Virus record (IMG/VR): IMGVR_UViG_3300048930_001405
Location: 1-42,503 of that record
Origin: a virus
Direction: 5' to 3' (one strand)
DNA length: 42,503 bases
Shown piece by piece: positions 22,397 through 31,633 of the stretch. The notes under the pieces were generated by a model, which was not told the DNA's origin, searched no databases, and worked only from the letters and a program-made list of their open reading frames with translations. How positions within the stretch are numbered: position 1 is the stretch's first letter; each line of letters starts with the position of its first letter. Both the position numbers and the translations under genes were made by a program.

Positions 22397-22433
22397 GCAC
22401 GTGCGGGCGGCGATTGTGGCCGTCCGCACGTGC
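22397..22433 (+). other. Strong hairpin after the major tail gene
   Basis: A 10-bp perfect stem (GCACGTGCGG with CCGCACGTGC), extended inside by CGGC/GCCG, between the major tail stop and the chaperone ribosome binding site. No T run. It parallels the hairpin after the capsid gene. Confidence 0.5.
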
Positions 22434-22449
22434 CAAGGAGTAGCACAAC

Positions 22450-22845
22450 GTGGCAAAGAATCTCGGAGCAGTACTCGGCGGAATCGCGATTACTCGGGAC
22501 ATTGACCTCGGGTACGGTGAAACGTTTGAGGCGACGTTCGATCCAACCTCTCTGCCTTCGGACAATGAAGGCATTTACGAGGCCGGAGACCTTGACGAGG
22601 TCGCCGTAATTATCTGCACGGTCATCAAGCGTTGGGAGTTGGTCGGGCCGGTGCCATTCTCGGATATCGGCAAGTTGAAATCGGGCGAACTGGTGGCAGC
22701 TGGCGCTCCGATCCCGCTCGATCCGGCAATTCTGATCAAGATGCCCCCTGTCTTCATTGCCAGTGTTCTCCGCGGGCTGGTATCGGCCAGCTTCCCAAAA
22801 GGTCCGACCCGGACACCGGAGAGCGCGGAGACGCCGAACGCATAG
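22450..22845 (+). CDS. Tail assembly chaperone (gpG-like, short product)
   Basis: A 131-residue protein read without frameshift; it would bind the tape measure protein during tail assembly. GTG 22450 has CAAGGAG upstream. It ends SFPKGPTRTPESAETPNA. Near its 3' end the slippery heptamer CCCAAAA allows a -1 shift into a longer fusion. Size, order and the frameshift signal match lambda gpG/gpGT-type chaperones. Confidence 0.85.
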   Translation: MAKNLGAVLGGIAITRDIDLGYGETFEATFDPTSLPSDNEGIYEAGDLDEVAVIICTVIKRWELVGPVPFSDIGKLKSGELVAAGAPIPLDPAILIKMPPVFIASVLRGLVSASFPKGPTRTPESAETPNA

Positions 22846-23066
22846 CCGCAGCGTGGTCAATGTGGGGCGTCTACGTTTCCGAGCTTGAGGACGGTCGGGC
22901 AGATCCCCTCCCTGAATACGTTGGGTGGTTCGCGGTCGCCAACAAGCTCGGAATCCCGGTTACCGAGATAGGAACCGTTCACCCGTACTGGATTCGGATA
23001 GCCAGCGTGATGCTCGAAGCCGAAGCGATCAAGGCCGATCAGGACGCCGCGAAATCGAGGGCATAA
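22450..23066 (+). CDS. Tail assembly chaperone fusion (gpGT-like, by -1 frameshift)
   Basis: A predicted 205-residue product made when ribosomes slip -1 at 22794-22800. The first 117 codons are shared with the short chaperone. The tail continues in the -1 frame (KRSDPDTGERGDAERIAAAW and then MWGVYVSELEDGR) to the stop at 23064-23066. The -1 frame has no good independent start and shows tail-chaperone character with a conserved-looking Trp-rich stretch, so frameshifting is the simplest way to make it. Only four bases then separate it from the tape measure ATG. Confidence 0.8.
22794..22800 (+). promoter_or_regulatory. Programmed -1 frameshift site CCCAAAA
   Basis: The heptamer is phased C CCA AAA in the upstream reading frame, the canonical X XXY YYZ arrangement, so both tRNAs can re-pair on CCC and AAA. 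A small stem (GTCCG with CGGAC, 22802-22814) lies directly downstream. Confidence 0.8.
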
Positions 23067-23069
23067 ACA

Positions 23070-26060
23070 ATGGCTGTAACTGCAGCGAGTCTAATGACCG
23101 AGTTTGGCGCTACTGGCGCTGACTCCGTCATTCGAGACATCAGGAATGTCAGTGGAGAGGTCGGCAAGGCTGCGAAGTCGGGCGGGCTGTTCTCGACTGC
23201 CATGGGCACTGCAGCCGGCTTTATCACGGCCAATCTCTTCACAGCGGCGGCCGGACAGGTTGCTGGTCTTGGCCGCAACCTGATCAGCGTCAGTGCCCAG
23301 GCAGAGACGCTCGGTCTCGCCCTCGAGACGGCCGCTGGTGATCGCGCCAAGCAGCTCTACGCAGATCTTCAGGAGTTCGCCAAGCTCACCCCGTTTGAGT
23401 TCCCGGAGCTCGTACAATCGGCGATCGTCCTCGAGAACTTCGGCATCAAGTCGAACGAAGTGATCAAGGGCGTCGGACGCAACTGGACCGAGGTCATCGG
23501 CGACACCGCGTCTGCGATGGGCAAGAGCTACGACGAGGTGACGCAAGCGGTCACCGATGCCGTGATGGGCGAAGGCGAGCGACTGAAGGAGCTCGGCATT
23601 CGATCGACCATCGAAGGCGACAAGATCAAATACACCTACATGAAGAACGGCAAGGAAATGACCGCCTTCGCCGATCGCAATAGCCAGGAGATGATCGCGG
23701 CCACCGTTGCCGGGATCTGGAATGACAAATACGAAGGTGCGATGGAAAAGCAGTCGCGTTCATTCGCCGGCAAGTTGGCGACGCTGAACGACAACTGGTC
23801 AATGACCATGCAGCGCCTCGGTGAAGACTTCTTTGATTTCACCAAAGTCGGACTCACGCACGCCAATCTCTTTTTCGATCGTTTCAATGTCGGCCTCGAT
23901 CGTGGCATGAATCCATTCCAGGCGGGCGCTCGAGCGCTGAAGTTCACCCTTCAGGACATCTTCGGCAAAGGCCCCGTTAACAAGATCTGGTCGGGCATGG
24001 AGGGCATGTTTGGCATGCTCGAAACCGGCGGGCGATCCCTCTTCAATGTGGCCGGCGGGCTGAAGAACATCTCCTTCGGCATTGGCGCAGCCTTCCTGGA
24101 AGGCGATCGCCAACAGTTCTTCCGACAGTTGCCAGGCTGGTTGCAATCGAGCGCCCAATACGCCGGCACGGTGGCCGAGGGCTTCGGAGACATCTACCGA
24201 GCGTTCCGTGAGAACGGTATTGGCGGCGCGTGGGATGCCCTCACCGGTGGGGAGGGGCGGCAAATTGCCAACGCGACGGTTGATCTGGTAGTCGATGCGG
24301 TTCCGCGTCTTGGTAATTGGCTCTGGGACAAGGGCACTGATCTGGCAACGTGGCTTCTCAGCAAGATCGGCATGACCAACACCACATCGACCTATCTGGG
24401 CGGTGGGATGTTCTCAGAGTCCACGTCGATTGTCAGTCTGCCAGAAGCCATCGGCGTAACGATGGATGCAGCTGCACGGTTCGGGGAGTGGATCTGGGGA
24501 ACGGTTGGCTCAGCCTCGGAGTGGATATCAGACACGATCGGCACGGTTGAAGATGTCATCGTTGATGCCATCCTGAAGATCCGGCCATCGCTTGCAGAAG
24601 AGGACGGAGACAACGGCATCTCCGTTGTCATCGGCAATCTCCTGGACGATCTGATCAAGGCTAAGCCGATCGAGCTTAGCCCAGAGATCAAGATGGGCAT
24701 CGGCAACATCGGATTCAGCGCAGGTGAGAAGACGGGCGAGTTTCTCCGCGAGCTGGATTGGGACACGTTCCTCAAGATGGCCCCCTTCCTCAACCCCATG
24801 TCATTGGGCGGGCTGGTTTCAGGCTGGGCAACGACCAAGATCGGCCCAGCGATCATGCAGGGCATCTCGAGAGGTGTTTCAGGGTTCGCAAAGGGCCTCG
24901 GAGCGGGTGCGTTCGGTTTCGGCGAGGTCTTCGCTGGTCAATGGCAACGCGACCAGGGCATGGGGATGGATACCACCACCGACTCATGGACTGAGTTGAT
25001 CATTGGCTGGCTCGAGGACGGCACCGCAGGACTCACAGGCAAGCTCAATGAGTGGGGCGACGGAGTTTGGACATCAATCACCGACGTTCTGAGTGGCATC
25101 TGGGATGCCGCCACGAATCCATTTGATGGGTTGGGGGACAAGCTCGCCGGCTGGATCGATGACCAATTCCAGGCGGCGATCGACAAACTTCCTGGATTGC
25201 CGGGATTTGGAGCATTCAAAACCGCTTACAACCTCATTCCGTGGCTCGATGATATCAATCTCGGTGACGACCCGAACGACCCCGAACAAGTTGGCGTTCC
25301 GCCCCTCGCTCGAGGCGGCGCAGGCGGCGGGATGCGGAACAAGCTCATGCCGATGGCGAAGAGTCTCCCTATGACGCTCGACCTCGACGTGAGTGATGCG
25401 ATTGCCAAGCTGGCCGCGCTCGGAGGCAGCGGCACGCCGGCGAAGGGCACGCTGGGCGATGCCAACGCCTTCAAGGCGGTCTTCGACCTCGACACCGATC
25501 GCGCGGCCGACAAAAAGAACGACGCGTTCGATTGGGGGAAGACGTGGGCTGACGAAACCTTCCAGTCGATCTTCGCGATCGATAACGGCCCAGCGGCGCT
25601 GAAGTACACCGATGCGTTCACCTGGGGCGAAGCGTGGGCAGGCACCACGTTCACCGCGAGGTTCAGCGTCGATCTCGGGCCGCTCGAAGCGGCGAAGATT
25701 CGTGTTGCCGAAATCGCCGGCGAAATCAGTGACTTGCTTCCGAGATCCCCAGCCAAGCGTGGCCCTTTGGCGCGCCCGATCAAATTCGACTACATCGGCG
25801 ATGCGTTGAAGTCAGCGATGCGTGGCATGGCCCGTGATGCTGAGGCAGGCATGGCCATGCTGTCCGGGACACTGTCCGGGCCTGTCCCGGCCATGTCCGG
25901 GGGCGGTCGATCGAAGCCGGACTCCGTCACGAACATCAACATCATCACCCTCCCGACCGATGAATGGCTCGCCGTCACAGCGGCGGTCGAACGCGGCGAG
26001 AACATCGATCGGAATCTCGCTCGCGAGCTCGCTGTAAGGGCGGCAAGGGTGGTGAAGTAA
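23070..26060 (+). CDS. Tail tape measure protein
   Basis: A 996-residue protein, the longest in the window, which sets tail length and helps DNA entry. The N-terminus has a hydrophobic helical stretch (AAGFITANLFTAAAGQVAGL). The middle is a long run of Gly/Trp-rich helices and amphipathic segments (for example FGEWIWGTVGSASEWIS). The C-terminus is globular and holds a palindrome-derived insert (MLSGTLSGPVPAMSGG) about 55 residues before the end. Position after the chaperone pair confirms the role. Confidence 0.93.
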   Translation: MAVTAASLMTEFGATGADSVIRDIRNVSGEVGKAAKSGGLFSTAMGTAAGFITANLFTAAAGQVAGLGRNLISVSAQAETLGLALETAAGDRAKQLYADLQEFAKLTPFEFPELVQSAIVLENFGIKSNEVIKGVGRNWTEVIGDTASAMGKSYDEVTQAVTDAVMGEGERLKELGIRSTIEGDKIKYTYMKNGKEMTAFADRNSQEMIAATVAGIWNDKYEGAMEKQSRSFAGKLATLNDNWSMTMQRLGEDFFDFTKVGLTHANLFFDRFNVGLDRGMNPFQAGARALKFTLQDIFGKGPVNKIWSGMEGMFGMLETGGRSLFNVAGGLKNISFGIGAAFLEGDRQQFFRQLPGWLQSSAQYAGTVAEGFGDIYRAFRENGIGGAWDALTGGEGRQIANATVDLVVDAVPRLGNWLWDKGTDLATWLLSKIGMTNTTSTYLGGGMFSESTSIVSLPEAIGVTMDAAARFGEWIWGTVGSASEWISDTIGTVEDVIVDAILKIRPSLAEEDGDNGISVVIGNLLDDLIKAKPIELSPEIKMGIGNIGFSAGEKTGEFLRELDWDTFLKMAPFLNPMSLGGLVSGWATTKIGPAIMQGISRGVSGFAKGLGAGAFGFGEVFAGQWQRDQGMGMDTTTDSWTELIIGWLEDGTAGLTGKLNEWGDGVWTSITDVLSGIWDAATNPFDGLGDKLAGWIDDQFQAAIDKLPGLPGFGAFKTAYNLIPWLDDINLGDDPNDPEQVGVPPLARGGAGGGMRNKLMPMAKSLPMTLDLDVSDAIAKLAALGGSGTPAKGTLGDANAFKAVFDLDTDRAADKKNDAFDWGKTWADETFQSIFAIDNGPAALKYTDAFTWGEAWAGTTFTARFSVDLGPLEAAKIRVAEIAGEISDLLPRSPAKRGPLARPIKFDYIGDALKSAMRGMARDAEAGMAMLSGTLSGPVPAMSGGGRSKPDSVTNINIITLPTDEWLAVTAAVERGENIDRNLARELAVRAARVVK
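25860..25902. repeat. Dispersed palindrome copy 8
   Basis: CTGTCCGGGACA, CTGTCCGGGCC, TGTCCCGGCC and ATGTCCGGGGG in tandem within the tape measure gene, in frame, about 160 bases before its stop. It is the copy deepest inside a gene. Confidence 0.8.
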
Positions 26061-28705
26061 TGGCTTCCATCGTCTGGATCGGTCGCAATCCATCAAGCCC
26101 GGATCCTGAGTTCGCCGCCCTCTCCGGTGGCAACATGCTTGGCTATGTGCCGGTCGCTTCCACGACGCAGCACCTTTGGGCCGTTGAATTCCGATACCGC
26201 GCTGGCCGAAGCACTGGCAGCAATGCCACCGCGCGAGCGGCGCTCTACCGCATGGTGAGCGGCGTAGCCTCCGGTCAGCTCGGATACAGCGAAGCGGCAA
26301 CCCTGGCCACGGCAATGACCACCGCCGGTGGCGGCGAGTGGATCACCAGTCCAGTCTCCGTGGTTGGCGGTGAAGCTGGCGGCGCCATCCCGATCACGAG
26401 CGGCACGCAACCGCTTTTGTCGCTGCTGGTTACCGGAGCAAGCGCCAGCCTTGGCATGATCAGTGCGGCAGGCATCTCGCCCGCACCGCACAACACGTCG
26501 TTCTACTGGCGGGCCGGACTTTCTCAGCCGCCGCCGGATCCCTATGGTTCACCGTCCATCTCCAACGAAGGCCATCTCACCCTCGGCCTGCTCTGTTGGA
26601 CAAACGATCCGCCGGTCATTTGCAGCAGCCGTACCCCGGGCAATGCGAATTCGGGGACCCCGCAATCGATCCAGACACAGGCGCCATCGTTCGACGGCGA
26701 TCACCGCGATCGCAACGGGCCGTGGGGAACTGGCAACAGTGGGTACGACGCCGGCGACTACATGAGTCAGTACCGGATTCAGCTGCAGCAGCGGGTGTCG
26801 GGCAACTGGACAACGATCTGGCAACCGACCTTCACGGCTACGCCGGAAGAGCGTGCCAGCAATCACTTCTCCGCGACCTATCCGGGCACCCTCACGCGCG
26901 GAGAAAACTTCCGGTGGCGTGTCCAGACCGCTGATCACTTTGGTGCCTGGTGGGACTGGTCGACGGACTCAGCGTGGCTCTATTTCATCGTGTCGGCCCT
27001 TGGCACGGTCACACTCAATGGGGCTCCGACAGGGAAGGTTGAAGACAACACCCCGGACTTCGCCTTCTCCTGGGCGCACGCCACGCCGCTCTCGACCGAG
27101 AGCGTGCAGCTTCGTCTCTATCGCGACACCACATTGGTGCATACCAGTTCCGAGATCTCGAAGACCGTGGCCAACGGAGCGTCCGGAACGATCACCTGGG
27201 CAGATAGCGGAGCGGGCACCCCGTATCCGAGTGGACTGACCTGGGGGCAAACCTGGTACTACAGCATTCGCGGCAAAGATACGAACGACCAGTGGACCGA
27301 CTGGAGCGCACAGCGTCAATTCAAAACGAACGCGCCTCCAGGCATTCCGGACGGGCTCTCGCCGGCGAATAGTCAGATCCTGACGAGTTACCCGCTGCTG
27401 ACCTTCACCCTGATCGATCCCGACGATCTCCCGGCCGGAGACCTCGTCGGCAAGGTGCGGATCAAGAACAGTGGAGGCACGGTGCTTTACACGCGCACGG
27501 CCACCTACAACAGCGGCACTGGCCGATTTGAGTACCAGACGACTGGGACCGACCTGGCGACCTATGCGACGTTCCGCTGGGACGCCTATGGCTACGATGG
27601 CGCGCTCTATTCGGGCGCGAAAACCGTCGAGGCGAACGCGACCACGTCGGCCGAGGCGGTCTTCGTTTATGCCGACGGTCCGACCGTCACCGTCGCGGAG
27701 CCGGACGACGAAGACACCATCACCAGCTCAACGCCGACGATTGAATGGACCGGCGAGAATCAGAACCGATACCGGATCACGATCTACTACGCCGGCACAA
27801 ACGACGTCGCGTACCTGCGCGGCTGGATCACCTCTCCATCAACGGATGAGTGGACCATCCCGGCAGGCTTCCTGCGCAACGGCACAGCATATGAACTCGA
27901 GGTAGAAGTCGAGGACTCGAATCCGCTGCAGGGTTCGAGCGGCCGCATTGCCTTCGATACCGATTACACCGATCCCGACGACCCGACCGGCGTTCAGGCG
28001 CTTCCGTATGCGCTCGGAACCGATCCGCTCCCCAGCGCGATTCTGGTGCAAGCGGATGCGGCTACGGGTGGAGATCTCTTCGTTGGGCGCTACATCTACC
28101 GGGATGATCTGACCGATCGGCCGCTGGTTGTGCTCCCTTCGGCGTCGGATACGGCCTTCATTGATCCGTTCCCGATCAGCGGCCGGCTGCACACCTACAC
28201 CTGGCGGGATGTCTTCTTCACCGACGAATCCGAGTCGGAGATGATCGAAAGTCCAGGCGTCACCGTTTCGGCCGTTGTGGAACTCAGGGGAGCGGTGCTG
28301 GCGAGCGTCAACGATCCCGTCGGCCGTCGGTCGTATCTGACCTCGGTGCAGAGCCGGGACCGAACGCCGGTGCGTGATCGCGAACGTCTGCTGGGGTGGA
28401 CTTCGAGCAAGCCGACTCGATACAAGGGCCTTGCGAATTACTGGGAGCTCGATCTGACGATCCGCGTGCTCGGTCACTCAGCGTTGACTGCGCTTGAGCA
28501 GGCAGCCGAGTTCGAAGAACTGCTGCTCGCCGACGAAACGATGTGCTATCGCGATGAGCGGAGCCGCAAATACTTCGTGACCTTTGACCGTGAATCGGTG
28601 AACGATGCGCGGGTAATGCGCGAAGACGCTACCTTCGGGCTGATCGAAGAAGAGCACTACGAGGGATACCGGGTGCTCGATCTCGATTACGAGGTGCTGG
28701 AATGA
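26060..28705 (+). CDS. Large distal tail / fibre-like protein
   Basis: An 881-residue beta-rich protein. The N-terminal about 200 residues (WAVEFRYRAGRSTGSNATAR) form one beta domain. Several fibronectin-III or Ig-like units follow, with repeated FRWRVQTADHFGAWWDWS, WYYSIRGKDTNDQWTDWS and FRWDAYGYDG-type strands. The C-terminal 180 residues (DRERLLGWTSSKPTRYKG onward) are a separate alpha/beta domain. It follows the tape measure with a TAATG overlap and is probably the distal tail or adhesion scaffold; saccharide-binding is possible but not shown. Confidence 0.75.
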   Translation: MASIVWIGRNPSSPDPEFAALSGGNMLGYVPVASTTQHLWAVEFRYRAGRSTGSNATARAALYRMVSGVASGQLGYSEAATLATAMTTAGGGEWITSPVSVVGGEAGGAIPITSGTQPLLSLLVTGASASLGMISAAGISPAPHNTSFYWRAGLSQPPPDPYGSPSISNEGHLTLGLLCWTNDPPVICSSRTPGNANSGTPQSIQTQAPSFDGDHRDRNGPWGTGNSGYDAGDYMSQYRIQLQQRVSGNWTTIWQPTFTATPEERASNHFSATYPGTLTRGENFRWRVQTADHFGAWWDWSTDSAWLYFIVSALGTVTLNGAPTGKVEDNTPDFAFSWAHATPLSTESVQLRLYRDTTLVHTSSEISKTVANGASGTITWADSGAGTPYPSGLTWGQTWYYSIRGKDTNDQWTDWSAQRQFKTNAPPGIPDGLSPANSQILTSYPLLTFTLIDPDDLPAGDLVGKVRIKNSGGTVLYTRTATYNSGTGRFEYQTTGTDLATYATFRWDAYGYDGALYSGAKTVEANATTSAEAVFVYADGPTVTVAEPDDEDTITSSTPTIEWTGENQNRYRITIYYAGTNDVAYLRGWITSPSTDEWTIPAGFLRNGTAYELEVEVEDSNPLQGSSGRIAFDTDYTDPDDPTGVQALPYALGTDPLPSAILVQADAATGGDLFVGRYIYRDDLTDRPLVVLPSASDTAFIDPFPISGRLHTYTWRDVFFTDESESEMIESPGVTVSAVVELRGAVLASVNDPVGRRSYLTSVQSRDRTPVRDRERLLGWTSSKPTRYKGLANYWELDLTIRVLGHSALTALEQAAEFEELLLADETMCYRDERSRKYFVTFDRESVNDARVMREDATFGLIEEEHYEGYRVLDLDYEVLE

Positions 28706-29790
28706 GCCGCACTATTTACGGCGAGCTGTACCGCACCGATATCAATGGCGTGATCCTTGAAGATCTGAGCAAGCAGGTGCTCGCCGGGAACGTCGAATAC
28801 AGCGCCCAGCGCAGCGGCAGTACGCCGCTCCTGGGACGCTTCACCCTTAAGCGGGCCGATCTCCTCGAGCCGATGGTTTCGTTCGTGTCGCCGTTCCTGA
28901 TTCTGGTCGAGGAGAACGGCGCGATCAGCCGCCGTCGCATGGGGATCTACCAGGCATCGATTCCGTCAGAGCGGCATATGCCGAACCGGGCCGAGCCAAC
29001 GTATGAGCTGCGCGATCTGACGGCCCTTCTGGCCCGTGGATCGAATCAGGAGCCCTACGTCGTCAATTCGGGTACCAACATCGTGACAGCGCTTACCGCC
29101 ATCGCGGCACTTGCTGGCATCACCCGCGTGGCGTTCCCGGCGAGCACGCGCACCACTGGCTACAGACGTACATTTCCGGCCGGCACTCCGTGGCTCGAGA
29201 TCTTCAACAGGCTTTGCGAGGCCTTTGGCTGGTATCCCGCCTGGATGGGACTGGATGGCAGGCTCACGACTCGACCTCAGCAGCTGCTCAGCGATACGAC
29301 TCCGATCACCACGCTCACCGAGGCGCAGCTGACGGGTGAATTGCAGGTGGTCCCGAACGATCCGGATCAGGTGGCAAACATCGTCATCGTTGTGCGGGAT
29401 CGGGCCGATCAGCCGCCACTCGAGGCGAAACGGGTCAACGATGATCCGAGTTCGCCAACGTCGATCAGCCGCATTGGTCCGCGGGTGTTTGGGGGAGGTC
29501 CGTACGAAGCGAGCGATGCCGAGACACAGGATGACGTAGACGCCATCGCTGATCGGCTCTTCGAGCAAGCACGAAGCTACGAACGGGTGGTGACGGCGCG
29601 CGTGCATCCAGACGTGCGATTGCTCGGCATGTTCCGGACGCTTGATCTGAACATCAGAACGGACTCAGGAGCACATCTGCGAGGCAAATATTGGCTCAGG
29701 GATTGGTCAGCTGGATTCACTCCCCGTGAGGCTGCGATGACGTTCTCGCTCAATCGCCTGGTGCGCTTCGGAAGGGGTGAGGATCGATGA
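28702..29790 (+). CDS. Tail/baseplate hub protein
   Basis: A 362-residue protein overlapping the previous gene by four bases. The pattern LEDLSKQVLAGNVEYSAQR, a middle domain (TPWLEIFNRLCEAFGWYPAW) and a C-terminal beta region (VTARVHPDVRLLGMFRTLDL) resemble siphovirus tail-hub proteins of the gp27/late control D type. It would sit at the tail tip between tape measure and fibre. Family name is uncertain. Confidence 0.72.
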   Translation: MSRTIYGELYRTDINGVILEDLSKQVLAGNVEYSAQRSGSTPLLGRFTLKRADLLEPMVSFVSPFLILVEENGAISRRRMGIYQASIPSERHMPNRAEPTYELRDLTALLARGSNQEPYVVNSGTNIVTALTAIAALAGITRVAFPASTRTTGYRRTFPAGTPWLEIFNRLCEAFGWYPAWMGLDGRLTTRPQQLLSDTTPITTLTEAQLTGELQVVPNDPDQVANIVIVVRDRADQPPLEAKRVNDDPSSPTSISRIGPRVFGGGPYEASDAETQDDVDAIADRLFEQARSYERVVTARVHPDVRLLGMFRTLDLNIRTDSGAHLRGKYWLRDWSAGFTPREAAMTFSLNRLVRFGRGEDR

Positions 29791-30461
29791 TCGACCACAT
29801 CCCTATTGCCGATGCGATTGAAAAAATCGTCGATGTTCGCCTTCGAGATCTCCGCATTCGGACGGCCGAAGTGAGCAGCGTCACGAGCGGCCTCGTGTCG
29901 GTCATTCGCCCAGGAAGCGTCGATCCCGAAGGCGGCATTGCAAAGCTCATTCCGAAATCGCCAGAACCAGGTGATCGAGTGGCGATCGCCATGGTGGGAC
30001 GCACAGCACTCGTTCTCGGCGTGATCTCGACGATCGAGGAGGAAGAGGTTGATCTGGGAGCGCCACTCATCGGGCAACTCTTCATTCGAGGATCGGCGGC
30101 AAGTGCCGCTGACACGGGGACGAACAACAGCACCAGTGTCTACGCCAACGCTCGATCCGCGACCTTCAGCGATATCCCGGACGGCGTCTACGACATCCAG
30201 GTCGAATCTGGAGCGGCCTTCAGCCATTCCGGTAGCGGCAATCTCCACAGTCGCGTGACGGCCGGCGGCAATAACGGCACGGCGTTCTCGCTCTCACTGA
30301 CCACAACTCGTGAGCAGATCCGCTATGTCTGGACGTTCTCGAACGTCACCGTCGTGGGCGGAATCACGGTCGTCCATGAGTACAAGCTCAATGGCGGATC
30401 CGGGACGATCAGCGCCCGTAATCCTTCGATGTCTGTCTCACTCACCTACAAGGGGGCCTAA
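29787..30461 (+). CDS. Tail-tip protein with OB-fold-like N-terminus
   Basis: A 224-residue protein. Residues about 20-90 (VSSVTSGLVSVIRPGSVDP, then PGDRVAIAMVGRTALVLGVI) look like an OB-fold barrel as found in baseplate spike-like proteins. The remainder is a repetitive Ser/Thr/Gly beta-sandwich ending SMSVSLTYKGA, typical of receptor-contacting tips. ATG overlaps the hub stop; the next gene starts right after its TAA. Confidence 0.7.
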   Translation: MIDHIPIADAIEKIVDVRLRDLRIRTAEVSSVTSGLVSVIRPGSVDPEGGIAKLIPKSPEPGDRVAIAMVGRTALVLGVISTIEEEEVDLGAPLIGQLFIRGSAASAADTGTNNSTSVYANARSATFSDIPDGVYDIQVESGAAFSHSGSGNLHSRVTAGGNNGTAFSLSLTTTREQIRYVWTFSNVTVVGGITVVHEYKLNGGSGTISARNPSMSVSLTYKGA

Positions 30462-30833
30462 ATGTCTGACCTGCTGACTGCGCGTGATCTGTCGAAAGAT
30501 AGTGGATTCATTGACCGGGTTGCCGTCGCGGCCGTCGAAGCGGCAATCAACATCACGTCCGAATCCCGCAAAACACCGAACCATCTCAACCGCGCAGCCC
30601 TCGCCCGAAAGGTGCTGATGAGTCCGCGGCGGTGGGGGGAACTGATGGCAATCGCGGTGGCCGTGAACGGCACGATCAACGCGAAGCACGCAAAGAGTGA
30701 AGAGATTCCCGACGGCGATATCCAGTTCGTGGTGGCCAGTCTCTGGGATGCCTACGCCGATTCAGGCGATGCAGAAGACGGCTTGGAGGAAGAGCCGCAA
30801 GCAATGAGCGCAGAAGCGCAGAAGGGGACCTGA
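30462..30833 (+). CDS. Hypothetical structural-module protein
   Basis: A 123-residue helical protein (VAAVEAAINITSESR, then NRAALARKVLMSPRRWGEL). The acidic C-terminal tail ends AMSAEAQKGT. The layout is typical of small proteins encoded near the tail tip in actinophage-like genomes, with no known role. Start ATG immediately follows the previous TAA and its TGA overlaps the next ATG. Confidence 0.7.
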   Translation: MSDLLTARDLSKDSGFIDRVAVAAVEAAINITSESRKTPNHLNRAALARKVLMSPRRWGELMAIAVAVNGTINAKHAKSEEIPDGDIQFVVASLWDAYADSGDAEDGLEEEPQAMSAEAQKGT

Positions 30834-31336
30834 TGGGAGATCGAGCCGCATCTCAACGGGACTACGTGGTGCCAGCGATTGTAGGAGCCGTCGCCATTGT
30901 GGCGATTGTTGCCGGCACGCTCGTCGGTCTGACGATGGCGAAGCGAGATGACGCGCTGCTCCTGGTTGGAGCGCTCGGCACGATCGGAGTCACGCCGATC
31001 TTCGCGGTCCTGCTCCCGTTGATCAAGAGCGTCAATCGGGCTGCCGCGGCAAATCAGGCGACTGCTGAGGGAGTGGAGAGTATCAAGCACAGCCTTAACG
31101 GTGGCTTTGAGGATCGTGTCAAGCGAGCCGTTTCAGAAGCACTCGGCCCTTTGCGCCAGGAAGTTGGCGACCTGAGATACGAGATTGCGGCGATGAAGAA
31201 CCGGCTCGCAGCAGGTGATCAGAAGTTCGATACACAAGCAGCGTATGTGGCTGAAGTGAGTCAGCAAGTCGCAGCGGTCAAGAAGCAAATCGAGCAACTC
31301 ACGAACTGCGAAACCAAGCCGGAGGTGGAGGGGTGA
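30833..31336 (+). CDS. Membrane protein with coiled-coil tail (holin candidate)
   Basis: A 167-residue protein with two N-terminal transmembrane helices (about 13-35, AIVGAVAIVAIVAGTLVGL, and 41-63). A long cytoplasmic coiled coil follows (about 75-155, VGDLRYEIAAMKNRLAAG). Two hydrophobic helices near a lysis cassette make it a holin or lysis-regulator candidate, but the long coiled coil is unusual for a simple holin, so a structural anchor is also possible. Confidence 0.65.
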   Translation: MGDRAASQRDYVVPAIVGAVAIVAIVAGTLVGLTMAKRDDALLLVGALGTIGVTPIFAVLLPLIKSVNRAAAANQATAEGVESIKHSLNGGFEDRVKRAVSEALGPLRQEVGDLRYEIAAMKNRLAAGDQKFDTQAAYVAEVSQQVAAVKKQIEQLTNCETKPEVEG

Positions 31337-31629
31337 TGCCGCAGAACTACATCGATGAACTGGCACTGGACATCTTTCGAAGATCAGAAGGGGAAGGGAC
31401 ACCAGAGCCAGACGACCTGGTGCTCTATCGAATGTATGGGCTCCTCGCTCTCAGCAAGGGCACGGCCACTACCGCGAAGGATGTCCACGATGCCTGGTCA
31501 GCCTGGTGCGCGAAAGACCGACCTGAGCATCCATCGCTCGTTCCCTTTGATCAGTTGGCGCCGCATGTTCAGGCGATGGACGCGCCGTACGTCTGGGCGA
31601 TTCACGACGCTTCGCGAGCGAGGGAGTAG
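31336..31629 (+). CDS. DUF7701-like small protein
   Basis: A 97-residue protein. LYRMYGLLALSKGTATTAKD, then VHDAWSAWCAKDRPEHPSLV and PFDQLAPHVQAMDAPY, resemble, from memory, a family of small actinobacteriophage proteins (DUF7701-like) with no known function. ATG 31336 overlaps the previous TGA; GTG 31333 is an alternative start. GGAGG lies upstream. Confidence 0.72.
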   Translation: MPQNYIDELALDIFRRSEGEGTPEPDDLVLYRMYGLLALSKGTATTAKDVHDAWSAWCAKDRPEHPSLVPFDQLAPHVQAMDAPYVWAIHDASRARE

Positions 31630-31633
31630 GGTG

